The notes: generated by a model not told the origin, from the letters alone. DNA of 64,000 bases from Corylus avellana (GCF_901000735.1 NC_081542.1:45362238-45426237); one strand, 5' to 3'. Numbered from the stretch's first letter, positions 10,387-23,641 are shown. Translations and numbers: made by a program.

Positions 10387-13365
10387 TTAAGTTGCAGCCG
10401 GATCACTACCATCTGTACTTTTTGGCATGCTGCAGGGCTCAGGGGACTTAATTGATACAATAGGAGGTTGCTGAAGCTCAAAGAATGCTTTGCTTCCTTC
10501 GCCAAAGCCACCAATGCATATTGTGTCACCTCGACCATGCCAAGTTCCATCTTGGACATTGTTCATTTCCAATGTTCTGGACTCCTGCTCCAAATTTAAC
10601 AGAATGCTAATAATTTCCAGGGATACAAAGGTTTTGGCCGATTTTACTTTTAAGTCTGAATGTTGATTTTGACTTCCACTAATTTAAAGAGATGGCGAAG
10701 CTTTATAAAGACTGCAGATTAATTGAAACAATCAAATTCTGCAGAAGAAAGTTTTGCCAGGAAACTGACCTGGCATAATGTGCAGCATGGGCAGACAAGA
10801 TGGTAGATGCAATCATCCAAGGAACTATCTCTACCCTGAAAACAATTATATTTCCCACAATGTCAGTAACAATCATGTAACTGGAGAAAGGAAACCAACA
10901 AAAAAAAAGGGCATTAGATAGAAAGGTAGCAAATATTTGTTAAAAGTTTATCAAAATCACAGTAGACAAAGAAAAAAGATCAGGAAGGTATTCGATAGAT
11001 CAACATGGGACAATTGGTTTCACTCAATTTAAAGACAAAAAAAAAGGCTGCTACGAGCTTAATCAAAGTAAACCAGAAACACATCCTTCATGAAAGGAAG
11101 GTTCCTCATGCATGTTTTATACCAAAAAAAATCCATAATAATACAAGTTTAGAAGACCATGCAGAACACGTTTAATTCAATTTTTTGTTGATACTCCATA
11201 AACCCCTTTATATCTGACAACTGTTGCATAGTTTACATGTTATCCAGAAGAAGAATTAGGTCAGTTAAGCAATATTTATCCCCACCCACACTAACCCATC
11301 CCAACATTCTTTTTCTCCAGCTTCTGTAGCTTTTGCACCCAGAACAATTCATCTTAAGCCCAGCTTTTGTAAACATGAGATTGTGTAGTACCAAATAGAC
11401 AACCAAAGTGGATGTTTGGAGAAACCATTGTGCAACAGAGTATATGATCACAAAAACGAACCCAAAGACTTTTGGATCATAAAAAGAATATCCTGAGCTG
11501 ATAACAATCCCAAACAGTGGCAGTGGTAGACAAAAAGCTCACCCTGATGTTAAATTTCTTCTTTATCTGGGTACGGAAAAAGCCCAAATATGTTCCTAAT
11601 GAAATAGTAAAAGCAACTGCCAGATATAAAAAGAAGTGCCTCTTGGTGACAATAAAGGCAACCCAGTTGAGAAGTGCACTAGCAGCAAGAATGAAATAAA
11701 CGGTTCCCTGCGAAATAAAAACGAGCAATTGAAAACTGAGAACGATTTTAGAAGTTGAAAATTGAAAATACAAAAATAGACAGGCCATTTAATTGGGTGA
11801 ATAAAGAAAAGTCCAACTTTCCATATGACTTCTGTCACTCTCCTGGAATCTCAACACAATTATTTCAAACATTTATTTCAACTCCCTCTCCCTCTCTTTT
11901 TTTGAAGTTTTCTTACCTGAATAAAACAATAACCAAAACCAGCTCGTCTCATGTTCTTCCCAAATCTGTAGCACGGACAACTGCAACATCAAATACACTG
12001 TCACACAAGCGTAGTATAAATATCAATATTAGTTTGAGAAAAGTGCAAGAAGAACAAAAAAAAAAAACGTAAACCTATAGCAGCAAACCCCATCCTCAAA
12101 GCAAGATTGCCGTTCCAAGACTATGACATAAACAGCAACACATTACTGTTCTTTTCCTTTTCTGTTTTGCCTTAGACAGGCACAAACTCAAAGAACAAGA
12201 AACCAACCCTCAACGGGCGGAGAAGTCACGCAAAGCATGTCCCAAAATAGTACCAGCAACGAAGAAAAGGAAAAAGAGGAAAATTGAGTGTTTATATTCC
12301 TAATCGGAGCTAAATTCGATGGAATTCTTCTTTTCCGAAATAAATCAGAAGAATTCAACGACAAAGAAGAGAAAGAGGGGAAATTAAAAAAGAAACCAAT
12401 CACGATTATTCCTCTCTAATTAATCTCGGAAATTCCAAAAAACTTGGAGCTTCCAACCGAAAAAAAAAAGGGTTCAATTTTCGTACCTTTTCTTTCTAAA
12501 AATAATACCAATGAACAAAAGTTTTAATCCAGAGGATCTAAACCGCTAAACGTGAAGAGAGAGAATTTTCTCCTCGAAACTCTTTCCGCAAAACAAACAA
12601 AATTGATTTTGAAAGAAATAAATATATCACCTTCAAAATCAGTTTAGCTTGTTCACACCCAAAATTGATTTTCTTTTTCTCAAGAAGAAAAAAATTTTCC
12701 GGGAAAATTTTTCCATCAAACAAAAAAAATTAAGTTCTGAAACAAAAATACTCCATACCTTTCAAGCACGTTTAACTTCTCTTCACACCTAAACATGATT
12801 TTTTTTATCCCCTTCTTGTTTTTTCCCGAGAAAACAAGAACTTTTCCGGGAAACATTTTCCCTCAAAACAAACAAAACTGAGTTTTAGAAGATAGATACC
12901 CCATGTCTTTGAAGTAAGTTCAGCTTCTCCTCACGCTCGGGAAAAACAATAAAATAAAATAACTTCTCTTTATACTCGGACTTGAATTTTTTTTTGCCTC
13001 TTTGCTTTTTACTCGAGAAAATAATAACTTTTCCGGGAAACATTTTCCCCCAAAACAAACACACCGTACACAAGAACAAAAACCAAGAAAGAGACGACTC
13101 ACCAAGCCGATTCGATAGCGATGCGACGGTCTTCGAAGCAATCCTGGACCTCACCCTCCCACATCCTCAGAACCCCACCGAACTCCCCTCCCTCTTCTTG
13201 TTCTTCTTCTCCAACGTTCTCGAAGCTCCTCCATTTCCCTTGCTGTGCCTGCAAAGCTACCGTCGAGCACAGCATGTCGAAATCCAGCACCGCCATTCCC
13301 TCCAGAAACCTCTCCTTCTCTTCCTCCTCCTCCTCCGCCCTCTCTCGCTTCTCCAAATCCCCCAT
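10387..13365 (-). CDS. PLAC8 / cell-number-regulator family protein (251 aa, five exons)
   Basis: Exons on the minus strand are 13103-13365, 11917-11980, 11543-11707, 10770-10835 and 10387-10584. All junctions are GT-AG, and the exons sum to 252 codons including the stop. The protein has an acidic, E-rich N-terminus, then MAVLDFDMLCSTVALQ, a CCPCYRFGKN cysteine cluster (88-95), two hydrophobic segments (about 111-127 and 133-150), and the PLAC8 signature DCIYHLVCPCCTLCQE (172-187) followed by RTLEMNNVQDGTWHGRGDTICIG. Plant PLAC8 proteins are small membrane proteins linked to cell-number control and metal or calcium transport; which role applies here cannot be told. The last exon was set at 10584 because it joins CTLCQ to ESRTLE in the conserved frame; other AG sites nearby break the motif. 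Intron 1 holds tandem repeats. Confidence 0.9.
12565..13075. repeat. Tandem repeats of ~130 bases in PLAC8 intron 1
   Basis: Three to four diverged units, each containing a T-rich CTTTTTCTCGAGAAAA-like tract, the motif TTTTCCGGGAAACATTTTCC (or a close variant) and a following CAAAACAAACA. They begin at roughly 12565, 12620, 12760 and 12900. The last unit ends just downstream of the first exon's donor site. Confidence 0.6.
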
Positions 13366-14129
13366 TCCCAACAACACCAACAACAACAACAACAACAGCA
13401 AGGGTAGGTTTCGTTTGGTTTCGTCTCTTTTCGTTTTTGGGATCTCTCTGAAAATGCGCTTTGCTTTGATGCTTTGATGCTTTGATGTGATTTGAAACAA
13501 AAAGACCTGCCTTTGACGGATTGTATTATATTAATAATAACGTTTTTTTCTTTCTTTTTTTGGGTTTTCTTTTTTCCTTTATTTTTCTAAAAGAGGTTTA
13601 AAAGAGAACCACTGATATTTTATTATTTAATTACTGATATAAAATTAAATATTCAACAAACTAACACAATAAACATATTTAAAAATAAATAAATTTTAAA
13701 ATTTTAATTATTTAATTTAAATATTGACACTGAAAAGTGAAAATTCTTAATTTAATTTAAAATTTTAGACCAGCTTAATATTTGAGATAATGATAATTAA
13801 TGGGACTATAATTGCACTACAATTAGGTTTTAGGCTGTTAATTTCACAAGTGTAAGGATCCTTTCCATTCCAAATCTCTTCAATTTTTTTTATTTAGTGC
13901 ATTTTAAAAGGTAATATTGTTCAAAAATTTTAATGATGATAGTATCTTAAGAGAGTAGGTTGTGGAGATTTCTTGTTTCCGACACTCTAAAATGCTAATG
14001 ATGAGTAATTCTATTAATAAACTCATGTATTATATAATTCAATAATTAATTTTCATTATCACCTTATCTAATTCTACAACATTTCTACATGAATCTAGTA
14101 AATTATGGACATAAATTCCCTCTAATCAT
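13366..14129. other. PLAC8 upstream region and intergenic DNA
   Basis: 13370-13400 is a CAA-rich tract just before the PLAC8 start, probably 5' UTR. The rest is AT-rich with no gene seen. Confidence 0.4.
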
Positions 14130-14244
14130 TTTTTTTTTTTTTTATTGACATGTCTGCACAAGAGTGGGAGAGAGATTCGAACTAGTGATCTTCGCTTTGT
14201 TAGGCGTGGTCTCAACCGATTGAACTATCTCTTGGGGACCCCTT
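14130..14244 (-). mobile_element. tRNA-derived SINE
   Basis: On the minus strand it reads CCCCAAGAGATAGTTCAATCGG (A box region), then TAGTTCGAATCTC (B box), TCTTGTGCAGACATGT and a poly-A tail (a T-run at about 14131-14143 on the plus strand). Two other members of the same family occur at 27832-28152 and 39207-39322. The tRNA-like head, Pol III boxes and A-tail define a SINE. Confidence 0.65.
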
Positions 14245-14869
14245 CAACCCATAAAATAGTGCTAAGTGTCTATAAATATTTTAAAAAATACATTAAATTT
14301 AGTCTAAATTAATAAGCTAATATTAATAACGTTAAGAATTTAATATACCTTTTAAATATTTATAAACACTTGAAACCATTTTAAATAAATTAAAAAGATT
14401 AAATGATATTTCTTCGGAGCTAATTAAGAAGAAATTTATGTCCATAAATTATTTACTTTTATTCAATTTTTATTATCGTTTTAATGAGTTTTGTTTGGGA
14501 AAGGGTTGGGTTGGCATGCAATGATGGGATTGTGGGACCGAGCGGAGGCGGAGGTATTTATCGATAAAGTTATAGGTGTTGCCACGTTTTCACTAATCAA
14601 TATCCGTGTTTAGGCAACAACAGCCAACCGTCGAAAGTTGTTCGCAACAGCAACTAAAAAGTAACACATGACATAGCCCCCGCCCATTTCTCTTCTTTCT
14701 TTTCTTTTTCTTTTTTCGCTGTTGTTGAGTGAATATCGGATGGGAGACAATTATTGACTCAGAACTCAGAAGACAAGGCTTCAGTTAATTACGGTGGATA
14801 TTATGGTTTTTATTATAAATGTTTTACAAATTTACCCTTAATGACTGATATATATATATATATATATAA

Positions 14870-15245
14870 TAAAGACTGTAATACCCAATTTTAGTCCTAA
14901 AAAATTAGAAAAAATTATAAAATAATTCCCAATAAGTTTGATGGCAAAAATCGAATCTGTCTTCATCATCGTGAAACTGACGTTAAATAGAAAATGATAT
15001 CTTAGAAAAGAATATGGTTGAAAGCCAGCCATTGATTACACTTTCGGTCAATTATGGTTAACACAATCATTTGGTCTCTAATTTTAGCCCCAAAAATATT
15101 TGCCAAAAATCATAAAATATTTCTCAATAAGTAGAGACCGGAAATCATATCCGTTTCATATAATAATAATAATATGAGGTGGCCATTGCGAAACCGAGTA
15201 TTGGATGATTAGAAAGTGTCATCCATCAAAAAATACTGCCAGTGC
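14870..15245. repeat. Two diverged ~190-base direct repeats
   Basis: 14880-15050 and 15068-15240 share the order TAGTCCTAAAAAAT / TAGCCCCAAAAATA, ATAAAATAATTCCCAATAAG / ATAAAATATTTCTCAATAAG, GAATCTGTC / CATATCCGTT. They resemble decayed retroelement LTR pieces. No coding content. The second assembly copy is at about 34722-35097. Confidence 0.4.
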
Positions 15246-16114
15246 CAGACAAACAAGATTTCAAAGTATCAGCCGACCAACACAAGGAAGAAGGCAAATT
15301 GATTATGGAAGGTTGAGTGGGGACAATATTAAATTGAGGAACCAAGCTTGCTTTTGTGAATGAATAGGATAAACGAGGAAAAAGACAGCAGACTTCGAGC
15401 TGTATTCTCCAACAAAAAACTTTAAAGGTTTTTAATGCAGTGTGTATTTTTCGTGAAAAATACTTGATTTTTTTAATCGATTTTCTTGTGAGATTGTAAT
15501 AGGATTGTCCAATCCACCGTGGCCGACCTAGGTGGGTGGGTGGGGATGGCTGTCTGGATTTTGTTCAGATAAGTCTGATTCCAAGCCTTCCAGGTAGTGT
15601 CAATGTCATTTCTCAACCAACCCGCGTGCAAAAGGTATTCATTCTCTTACAAGTTGACTAATAATAAATCATTCGGGGTGCAATTATCAGATTGTGAGGC
15701 TGGCTTTTGGGTTCGGATTTATGGGTTGGATCCCAGAAATTTTCTGGTCTGAATTGTCTGAAATTCGGATAGGGTATGAGATTGGAGATCACCTCACCTA
15801 AATACATGTCCAAGCAGCATTGAAATCTTGTGTGGTGTTGAACAAACTTAATATTTTTGACAAGTGATTACAAATTATCAAGGTTTTCAGATGACAAAGG
15901 ACCAATAGTAGAGAGGGGAGAGACATGGAGGGAGAGAAAAGAGAGGATGCATTGATGTTCTTATCTTACAATGAACATACTGATAACAACCAGGTCAAGC
16001 GCCAAGGATTATGTTGTTAATCTAAACAAATCAAGAGAAGAAAGTTGGTGCACCTTTTGCTCTTTTAGGGCAAGGGATAGTTGCGTATAGTTTACCGGAG
16101 TAGAACTGAAAAGT

Positions 16115-19040
16115 TCAAGTCTTCCCAGGTCTTGTCAGGCCCAATCCTGAACCACTCCCCAAATGCTTAAAGGCCGTTCCATCAAGATGATCTCCATGGG
16201 CAGCAAAGCCTGTCCCTCCCTTTTCCAACTTCACCAAATTCTTCTCTTTACATCCTCTGTTGCAGACCAGACAAACCTTATCAACCACCATAAACTTATC
16301 AGCACACTTCTTGCAGAAGACATGTCCACACGAGCTAAGAGCCACAAGTGAAGATGTGTTGGTCAAAGTAGCCTTGCAGCTAGGGCATATATAGGTCTTG
16401 TCAAGAGACTTGGGTTTCTTCTGGTCGCTAGTGTCTTCCGTGAAGAATATAGGGAAGAGAGTCTTCAGCTTGAGTTTCTCGTTGCCTTGTGGACAGATTG
16501 TATTGATCGAGGGGGCCTCTACTTTAACAGGAGCTTCAGGTGTAGCAGAAGGCAGCCAAAATGCCTTCATTGTCCGCAGTGCTTCTTCTTCATAAGAAGT
16601 GACCTTCACACTATTCGCCCCATGGAAGCCATTCTTGCCTTGGCTGTGGTTTTTATCACTGTATTGTGGTACTGCACCATGGTTTTGCTGATCAAATGCA
16701 TCAAGTTCTCTGGCTTTCTGCGACATTAACTTCTCTTCTTCCTCTTCTTTCTCTTGCTTCTGCTGAGTAGCATGAGCAGCTAGCCTCCTGCCAGTTATTA
16801 AACCACTCTTCAGGACAGCATTAAACATATTAAACAAAAGTATGAGGAAATCTTCATTCAGATGTAACCATAAGGCCAGTGCAAAACAGGCCCCCTCTTT
16901 CCGTGCCAAGACATACAATAAGACCTATTTGTTCTATACCCTACCTACATAAATAAAACATATTTGATTTACATTCAATTCCTATAAAGAGATCAAGAAC
17001 AGCAAAGACACACATAATAGTATTTGACCACATTTTTTTATTTCAAATAAAAGTAATAAACCTAATGCGTAGGGAGCAGACAATAGAACATCTGCAACCT
17101 TCAAGGTGGACCAGCTAAACTTCTGCTGAGAAGATAGTACAGCCTTCATGTTCAGAATAATACTTCAGTATTGACGACAAGGCAAATTTAAGCTCAGTGG
17201 AAACAAAATTGGGGTCAATACAAGCCATATCCTTCAACTTCCGAATCATTCAATGACCATGGATTAAAACTTTCCCACTTCTAAACGAACATTCTAAGAG
17301 CTTCCCAGCAATCATCTCCCCAATCAAACATATGCTACAACGGCACAGCAACATATCCTCCAACCATCCAAGTGTACACAGCAGCATACATCTTGAAGAC
17401 AATTAAAAATTATAAAGCAGATCTGCCAAGGTAGAGCCACAATGAATATGTTGTTTCATTTTTTTGGAGGGGAAAATACCTTTATTAACCATAAAGAAAA
17501 CTAACAGAAGAAGATCCTCCCTTAACATCATCAAATACATAATCAAAAGGAATAGAGCCAACAGAGATGGATCCAGAGATATTACAAATAGAAGGCCATT
17601 GAGTAGATTGTGAGCCAAAATATTGGAGCGTCTGCTATTATACGGATAACCCAAACACAATTCTCAGTCTCCCGCATCAACTTTTTGGTTTTCTATCCAG
17701 TCTCAACTCAGCTTTCAGTTGCAAAAGTTTAAAACTACCAAAGTCTGACAAACCTCTTCCTTTAGTTTATAAATATGATGCAAAACATATTTTTCCTATC
17801 ACAGTGAGTACTATCATGCTCCAAACCACAATCATCTAGCTGTAGCATCATCGGGCTTCAATGCATCCCAACAAAAATGGAAAGCAACTATTATGCAACC
17901 CACCCCTGGAACTTAGAATGTTTTGGACGGTAGAAAGGGTAACTTCTAGGTTTAAAGTGCCACTAACTTACCTAACAAAATCAAAACTTTGGAATTATAC
18001 AGTTGAAGTGCCAATTTTATTAAAGGCCCATCTCAACACTTCCGTCAATTATTCCTAACATGTCATAAATATAAGATGCACACAGGTTGCATGGAATAAA
18101 TCTAACACAGTTCAAGTAGACTTAAGAATACTTTTTTCACAGTTTGAGATTCCACCCTTAATTAATGAAACAACTTACATCACTTAATCCCCCAGTTGCA
18201 GTGTGCAAAGAAAACATCAACACTATATCTACAATAGTCCCTTTTGTTTGTGTCTGAAAGCTAGAAGTATTCCCTGAATCTCAGATAAAGCACAAAAGGG
18301 CTACCTGATCGTCACCACGCAAAACCCAATCCCAACTTTTATCCTAGTTAAGGCTAACAAATGAAGATATCACTAGCAATAAATAAAAAAGTCACCCAAA
18401 AAGTCCAAAACCCATTAACATGCATTCATGAACTTCTCCGAGCATAAACTAAAATCGTAAAGGGTATTACTCTCAACTATATACAACAGCATAGACCAAA
18501 ACATCTTTAACCATTCATTCAAAAGTGAATATTTATAAAGAAATCCTTGCCCATAGAAAGCTATTTCATATCCATATAAATCCCCAATGTCTTTCCAGGA
18601 CGAGTTCATAATCCTTATTGCAATTCTTCACCATTAGATTCTACTTACTGGGCATCAGTCACCATAACCACACACACACAAAAATCAGATTTTTAGCTTC
18701 ATTTCTCTTACTCATTTGTGTACGCAACAATAAATTAACATGAAAAACATAAAAGAAAAACAAATTTCGACAAGATATTAATAGTGGGGCGTGGAAGAGA
18801 CCTCTGGATGTCCTTCTTCTGGGAGAGAAGGCACTCGAGAATGCACTCCTTGCAGAAGACATGACCTTTGAGGCAGCACAAGGCGTCAATTAGGGGCTTC
18901 AGGCAGAGGCAGCACGCGTCGAAGGGCTTGATGGAGTCTCTGCCCAGCCTCTCCCTCTGCGTCCCGTACCCTAGCTTCCTCTTCTCGTCGTACGTGAAGA
19001 ACGCGAGGTCATTGTTGTTCTTCGAGTGCCTCTGCGGCAT
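16115..19040 (-). CDS. CSU1: NOSIP-family RING E3 ligase, CSU1-type (303 aa, two exons)
   Basis: Exons on the minus strand are 18802-19040 and 16115-16787, with a ~2.0 kb GT-AG intron that splits an arginine codon (AG|G). The protein opens MPQRHSKNNNDLAFFTYDEKRKLGYGT, the conserved NOSIP N-terminus. It has a cysteine-rich split RING/U-box (C43-C66, ...CCLCLKPLIDALCCLKGHVFCKEC), an E/K-rich coiled region (about 90-105) and a C-terminal RING (about 213-260, ICPSCK...CGHVFCKKCADKF...CLVCNRGC), then a short HLGSGSGLGL tail. NOSIP proteins are E3 ubiquitin ligases; the Arabidopsis member CSU1 acts on the COP1/SPA light-signalling repressor. That role here is inferred from family. It lies head-to-head with the stress-protein gene at 20164. 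A near-identical second copy is at 35967-38900. Confidence 0.93.
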
Positions 19041-20163
19041 TTTTACCTCTCTCGCGCAAAAACAAAACCCTAAGCTTGGAGAAGACGAATGAAGCCTGAA
19101 TTGAATCGAGCTTGTAGATTGGATTCAGTGATTTGGGGGTTTTTTGTTTTTTGGTAGAAGATGTTAAAGAGTCCTCACCGCCAGACCTCATCGGGTCTGA
19201 ATGGGCCAGGCCCAGATCCGATCTAGACAGCTTCGGTTTGATCAACTAGGCCGACCTGAAGAAGATTAAGCCGCCCGAGTAATTTTGGGACGTGGTTTAG
19301 ACTCATCAAATAGAAAAGCCCAGCCTGGCCAGAAGACAAAAACATGAGAATTTTATTACAATTTTTGGAGTTCGGGTAATTTGATAAGATCCATCTAGTT
19401 TTAAGGGTTCGTTTGAGTTTGTAATTTAAAAATAGTTATTTTAAAATTTATGATTTTTAAAAACGCAAATATGCATTTGATAAAGTCGTAGCTTGACATT
19501 TAAAATCGTAATTTAACCTTTAAAATTATACTTTTTTTTTTTTTTTTAAAACACATTTTTACCTGTGTTATGCATTTTTAAATCACAATTTTTTTAAAAT
19601 TCAATCCCAAAAACATCTAATTTTTTACTATTTGATTTAAAATCGCATTTTTTGTCTCTAAAATTAAACCCTAAATAAAATGGACAAAATTACCTTAAGA
19701 TTTTATTTAATAATTTTTTTTTTCTTTTTAAGGGAAATTCTAACGGATAAGATATTATCATGGTAGCGTTGAGATAAAGATTAATGTTTGATTCCTCCTT
19801 CTCATCTTTTTTTTGGGTTAAAAAAGAGGATAATATAAGAAATTTAAATGATAAAATAAATTGCAAAGAAGAATATATAAAATTAATTAAATATTTGGAT
19901 AAGGAAACTATGGAAATTCCAAAAGGACAAATATTGAAACTTTTACTGACAGTTGTGACACATTTGAAACTTGTCCCTCACATATAGCGGGTCGCCGCTG
20001 CCTCCATACACCGCCTGGTGACACAAGAGAAAAATAAAACAAGCATATCCAAATCTTCCCCAAAAGCTATTCTCTTCCCAAACAAAACCCACGACAACGC
20101 CGAAAGGAACACATCAACAAAAAAAAACATCCAAACAGTTAAAAAACCGAAGAAAAAACTATT
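19041..20163. promoter_or_regulatory. Shared upstream region of divergent CSU1-type and USP genes
   Basis: A 1.1 kb intergenic stretch between two divergently transcribed genes, so it should hold both promoters. The outer ends are moderately GC-rich, as expected of 5' UTRs; the middle (19360-19960) is AT-rich. No exact promoter element is claimed. The second copy (38901-40088) carries an extra SINE. Confidence 0.5.
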
Positions 20164-20784
20164 ATGGCTTCTCCGAAGCACGCAACGGCGATAACGGTGC
20201 AGCCGTCGTCGCCGAGGTTCCCGGCGAGCGGGACGCCAACGGCCGGGGCCCAGCGGAAGATCGGGATAGCCGTGGATCTGAGTGACGAGAGCGCCTTCGC
20301 GGTGAAATGGGCGGTACAGAACTATCTGCGGCCTGGGGACGCCGTGATCCTGGTTCACGTGCGGCCTACGAGCGTCCTTTACGGCGCGGACTGGGGCGCC
20401 ATCGACGTGGCGGTGGTGGAGGACGAGCAGTCCCAGCAGAAGCTGGAGAACGAATTCGACGCTTTCACGTCCACCAAGGCCAACGACCTGGCGCAGCCCC
20501 TTGTGGAGGCTCAAATTCCCTTCAAGATCCACATCGTCAAGGACCACGACATGAAGGAGCGCCTCTGCCTCGAGGTGGAGCGCCTAGGTTTGAGCACTGT
20601 CATCATGGGCAGCCGCGGCTTCGGCGCCTCCCGCCGCGCCTCCAAGGCCCGGCTCGGCAGCGTAAGCGACTACTGCGTGCACCACTGCGTCTGCCCCGTC
20701 GTCATTGTTCGCTTCCCCGACGAGAAGGATGTAGAAAAGGCTGTTCTGGAGGAGGATCCGGAGTACCATGACGCATTGGATTAG
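20164..20784 (+). CDS. Universal stress protein, PHOS32/34-like (206 aa)
   Basis: Single exon from ATG at 20164 to TAG. A USPA domain covers about residues 31-184, starting KIGIAVDLSDESAFAVKWAVQNYL and ending VIMGSRGFGASRRASKARLGSVSDYCVHHCVCPVVIVR. The nucleotide-binding glycines G149, G152 and G165-S166 are present, with the longer spacing usual in PHOS32/34-type proteins. The N-terminal extension contains S16-P17 before RFP, a possible MAP-kinase site like that known in PHOS32. No signal peptide or membrane segment; probably cytosolic or nuclear. The coding region is much more GC-rich than its surroundings, which creates long antisense and +1-frame open frames that are not genes. A second copy (40089-40709) differs by A21T and V85A. 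Confidence 0.92.
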   Translation: MASPKHATAITVQPSSPRFPASGTPTAGAQRKIGIAVDLSDESAFAVKWAVQNYLRPGDAVILVHVRPTSVLYGADWGAIDVAVVEDEQSQQKLENEFDAFTSTKANDLAQPLVEAQIPFKIHIVKDHDMKERLCLEVERLGLSTVIMGSRGFGASRRASKARLGSVSDYCVHHCVCPVVIVRFPDEKDVEKAVLEEDPEYHDALD

Positions 20785-23641
20785 CAAACTGGTAATTTCG
20801 ATTAGTTAGTTGATAATCCAATCTTTATTACATTTCTCTAAGATTGATATATTTGCATATGATTGTTTGTGTATTAATTAGAGCATATAGTAGTTTGAAC
20901 GAATTAATTTGCTAAATGATATCATTTAACATTCAATTCTCTATGCTGATTATGATTGAATGATGTTATTATGCCGATGCAGATTAACATAACTATGCTC
21001 TTTCTTTAGTTCATCAGCCTCATGTCATGTTCTTTGAACTTGATATTAAATTTCTTGTTCTTAATGGATGGTTAATGCAATATATTGAAAATGATCGTTT
21101 AGTTTTAAAAGTGTCTCCTTATCAAACAAATTTTAAAGTGTCTCTTGTCAAAGTTATAAACAGTCTTTTGTTGCAGCCATTTTTGCTGAACTTTATCATT
21201 TCATAAAATGAAACATCACGACAGCCGTATTTTGCGGATCTCGTTCAATTTTGGTCTTCTTTCGCATCACTTTAACCGTTTCAATGTATTTGTCATGTAC
21301 TCTGAACTGCCATATTTGCTGATACCTGATACATGTTTTTTTTTTTTTTTTTTTTTTTAATCTTTCCTTTTAATGGCATAATAATAAGGAAAGTGCTTGG
21401 GTTACTACAACTTATTTGTAGTTCACATGAGTGGCACGTCGCACAACATAGGTGAAAATATTAAGCAATAAAATTTGACAAATAAATTTAATTGTTTAGT
21501 GGTTGACATGTTAAGTGCCACGTGTAACAGACTTGTTGTAAAAACTGTAGTATTCGTAACAGTACTCTAATAATAAACTCAAAGGCATTAAATCTTTTTC
21601 CTACCCTTTTTTCTTGTTCAAATATAACTTTGGTTTTGTGGGTTCAAATATTTCAACAGATTTTATCCTTTAGTTTCAGACTCCATATTTATTTTCACAA
21701 TTGTAAACCTTATATGATTACTGCCATTTTTGGTGAAATGTTTTATTCAGAAAGAGAAACATAATGATGTTGTTTATCCCACATCGAGTTCAGTAACTGG
21801 TCATATCTTTGTAGAGATTAATAAAGCCCCTTTTTGTGAAAAAATTTAAATGCTTTAGTTGAAATCCCTTTGATTGAATTCTGTTTGCTGCATGGGAGTT
21901 TGTTGTTGACTACACCTATAGTAATTCGATTTGGCATTAATTTATTTTTGCTTAAATTTTTGTTGATGGTATTGTTGTTACTTCTTTAGTGATTAGGTAG
22001 AGTGGGTGGGGGTGATGGTTGGAGTTGTCTTGTAAACTTTTGCATATTTGAGTAACAAATTTCATTACGGAAGCACCTAAAAGGTGATGGAACCAAAAAT
22101 ACAGGAAGTATACAAACAGGAGTTGATCTTAAAGAGAAGAAGACTAAAGTAAAAGAAAGAGAAGAAACAAGAAAGAAAATGCTATAAGTCGTAAGTCCTA
22201 AAGTACAATGCATCTATATGCCAATGATTCCCATCTCAAATTGTTTCTCCTATAAAAACAAGGTGAAGGGTGTCGTCTTGCTTTCAAGACCTATAAGTTG
22301 TCTGACCTGCCAATAAAAAAAAAAGTATAATGTGTGTATAAAATTATGATAGATATCTGGAGCTGTAATAGATGAATGAACTGAAAAACAGGAGCGCAAT
22401 GCCATTCCCATCTTTTTGTTTTTCTTCATCTTCCCTAAAAGCCTTGTTCAGATGTAACTTTTTTATTTGATTTTTTATATCATAATTGTAATTATTAGCT
22501 GTCCAAGAGAGAGAGAGAGAGAGAGCAGATTTAATGCATAGAATGTCTTGACTCCTTATGACACTAAAAACCGTAGTTAAATTTCACCAAGTAGAGGAAA
22601 AATCTAGGAATCAAAGTTCCTCGAGGGTTTGAAGATGCAGCTCACAGTAGTTGGGTTCGGTGGGTTATTAAATTTGAAATGTTGTTGAAGATATAATTGA
22701 ACATGGTAAACTTTCAAACACAAGATATGATGGGAACAGATAAGTGAAAGATGGCTGATGTGCTAATGGAGCTTAAAGGAGTCTGCAGAAAAGAGTTTGG
22801 TGTAGCTAAAAGGAGCAGCCCCCTTGAATTACTACGATGCAAGAGCAGGTTATGCTCTTGGGACCATCTAAGATGTAACTTGGCAAAGGGAGTTAGACTG
22901 TTCTCTTGTTGGAGGAACAGGAAAATGGTAGTCATGCTTGTGGAAGATCATGAACTGATGTCGTATGGCTAGCCACTGCAATGGCTAGGTGTCAGGCTAA
23001 CCATGTTGGTGGGGAGATGTCTGAGCCATCCCCAGCCACCATGATGGCTGGCTGAGAAGGGAAGAACAAGAAAATGGCAGTGCAGTCACTTGGGCTTGGG
23101 AGTGGGTTCAGGGAGCTGTGGTGGGTTGGAGGACCGGTCAAGAAAACACTTCAAAAAATCCGTTTACAACCATGACCTAGTGTTCTAATTTTTTATCATA
23201 AAGAAGTTGTTGCAGTTTTATCTTTTTCACGTGACTGATGTCATTAATTCTCTCTATTATGTGTGAATGTTGATATTGAGACACAGCTTCCATTCCTCGC
23301 AGATGTGGATAAGGCCTCATGAGTATAGATGGTGGGAATGCTAAAATGTTTGTCCGACAGTTTGGAATACTCCTGGTTGGTGTGTGGTCATGTCTTGTGG
23401 AAAAGTTTGTTGCTGCTCTCTGTTTCTGGCATTCTGCACCGTTTTCACCGCATTATATATCTATCGTGTTTGGAATGATGCATGACGGATGAAGTCTTTC
23501 TTGTGCTTTTAGGTCTTTGAATATGATAGGCTGTTCTTGTTAATATAAAATCTTCTGTCTGGAGGCATTTTACTGGTTGCAGCCACACTCTTTCAGTGCT
23601 ATGACATTGACAGGAAGATGTGTAAAATGGCCGAGGAATCC
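20785..23641. other. Intergenic DNA downstream of USP
   Basis: 3' UTR at the start, then AT-rich DNA with a (GA)n tract at about 22507-22526. A 73-codon frame at 22751-22972 is frameshifted in the second assembly copy near 42830 and lacks any recognisable domain, so I do not call it a gene. Confidence 0.45.

Noticed and set aside
12982..13477. Plus-strand frames of 141, 118 and 68 aa
   Set aside because: They lie opposite PLAC8 exon 1 and its intron; the S/P/H-rich translations are complements of the E-rich coding exon.
14838..15032. 64 aa minus-strand frame conserved in both copies (also 34690-34884)
   Set aside because: Conservation only reflects near-identity of the two assembly copies; the frame ends in a (TA)n tract and sits within a decayed repeat.
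19978..20771. Long antisense and +1-frame open frames over the USP gene (189 aa minus, 154 aa plus)
   Set aside because: They arise from the GC-rich USP coding sequence and its 5' UTR; compositions are R/G/H-rich without domains, while the USPA frame is clearly the real one. The same applies at 40041-40696.
22751..22972. 73 aa frame beginning MADVLMELKGVCRKEFG
   Set aside because: It is frameshifted in the second copy (42613-42870), has no known domain and no splice context; at most an old gene remnant.
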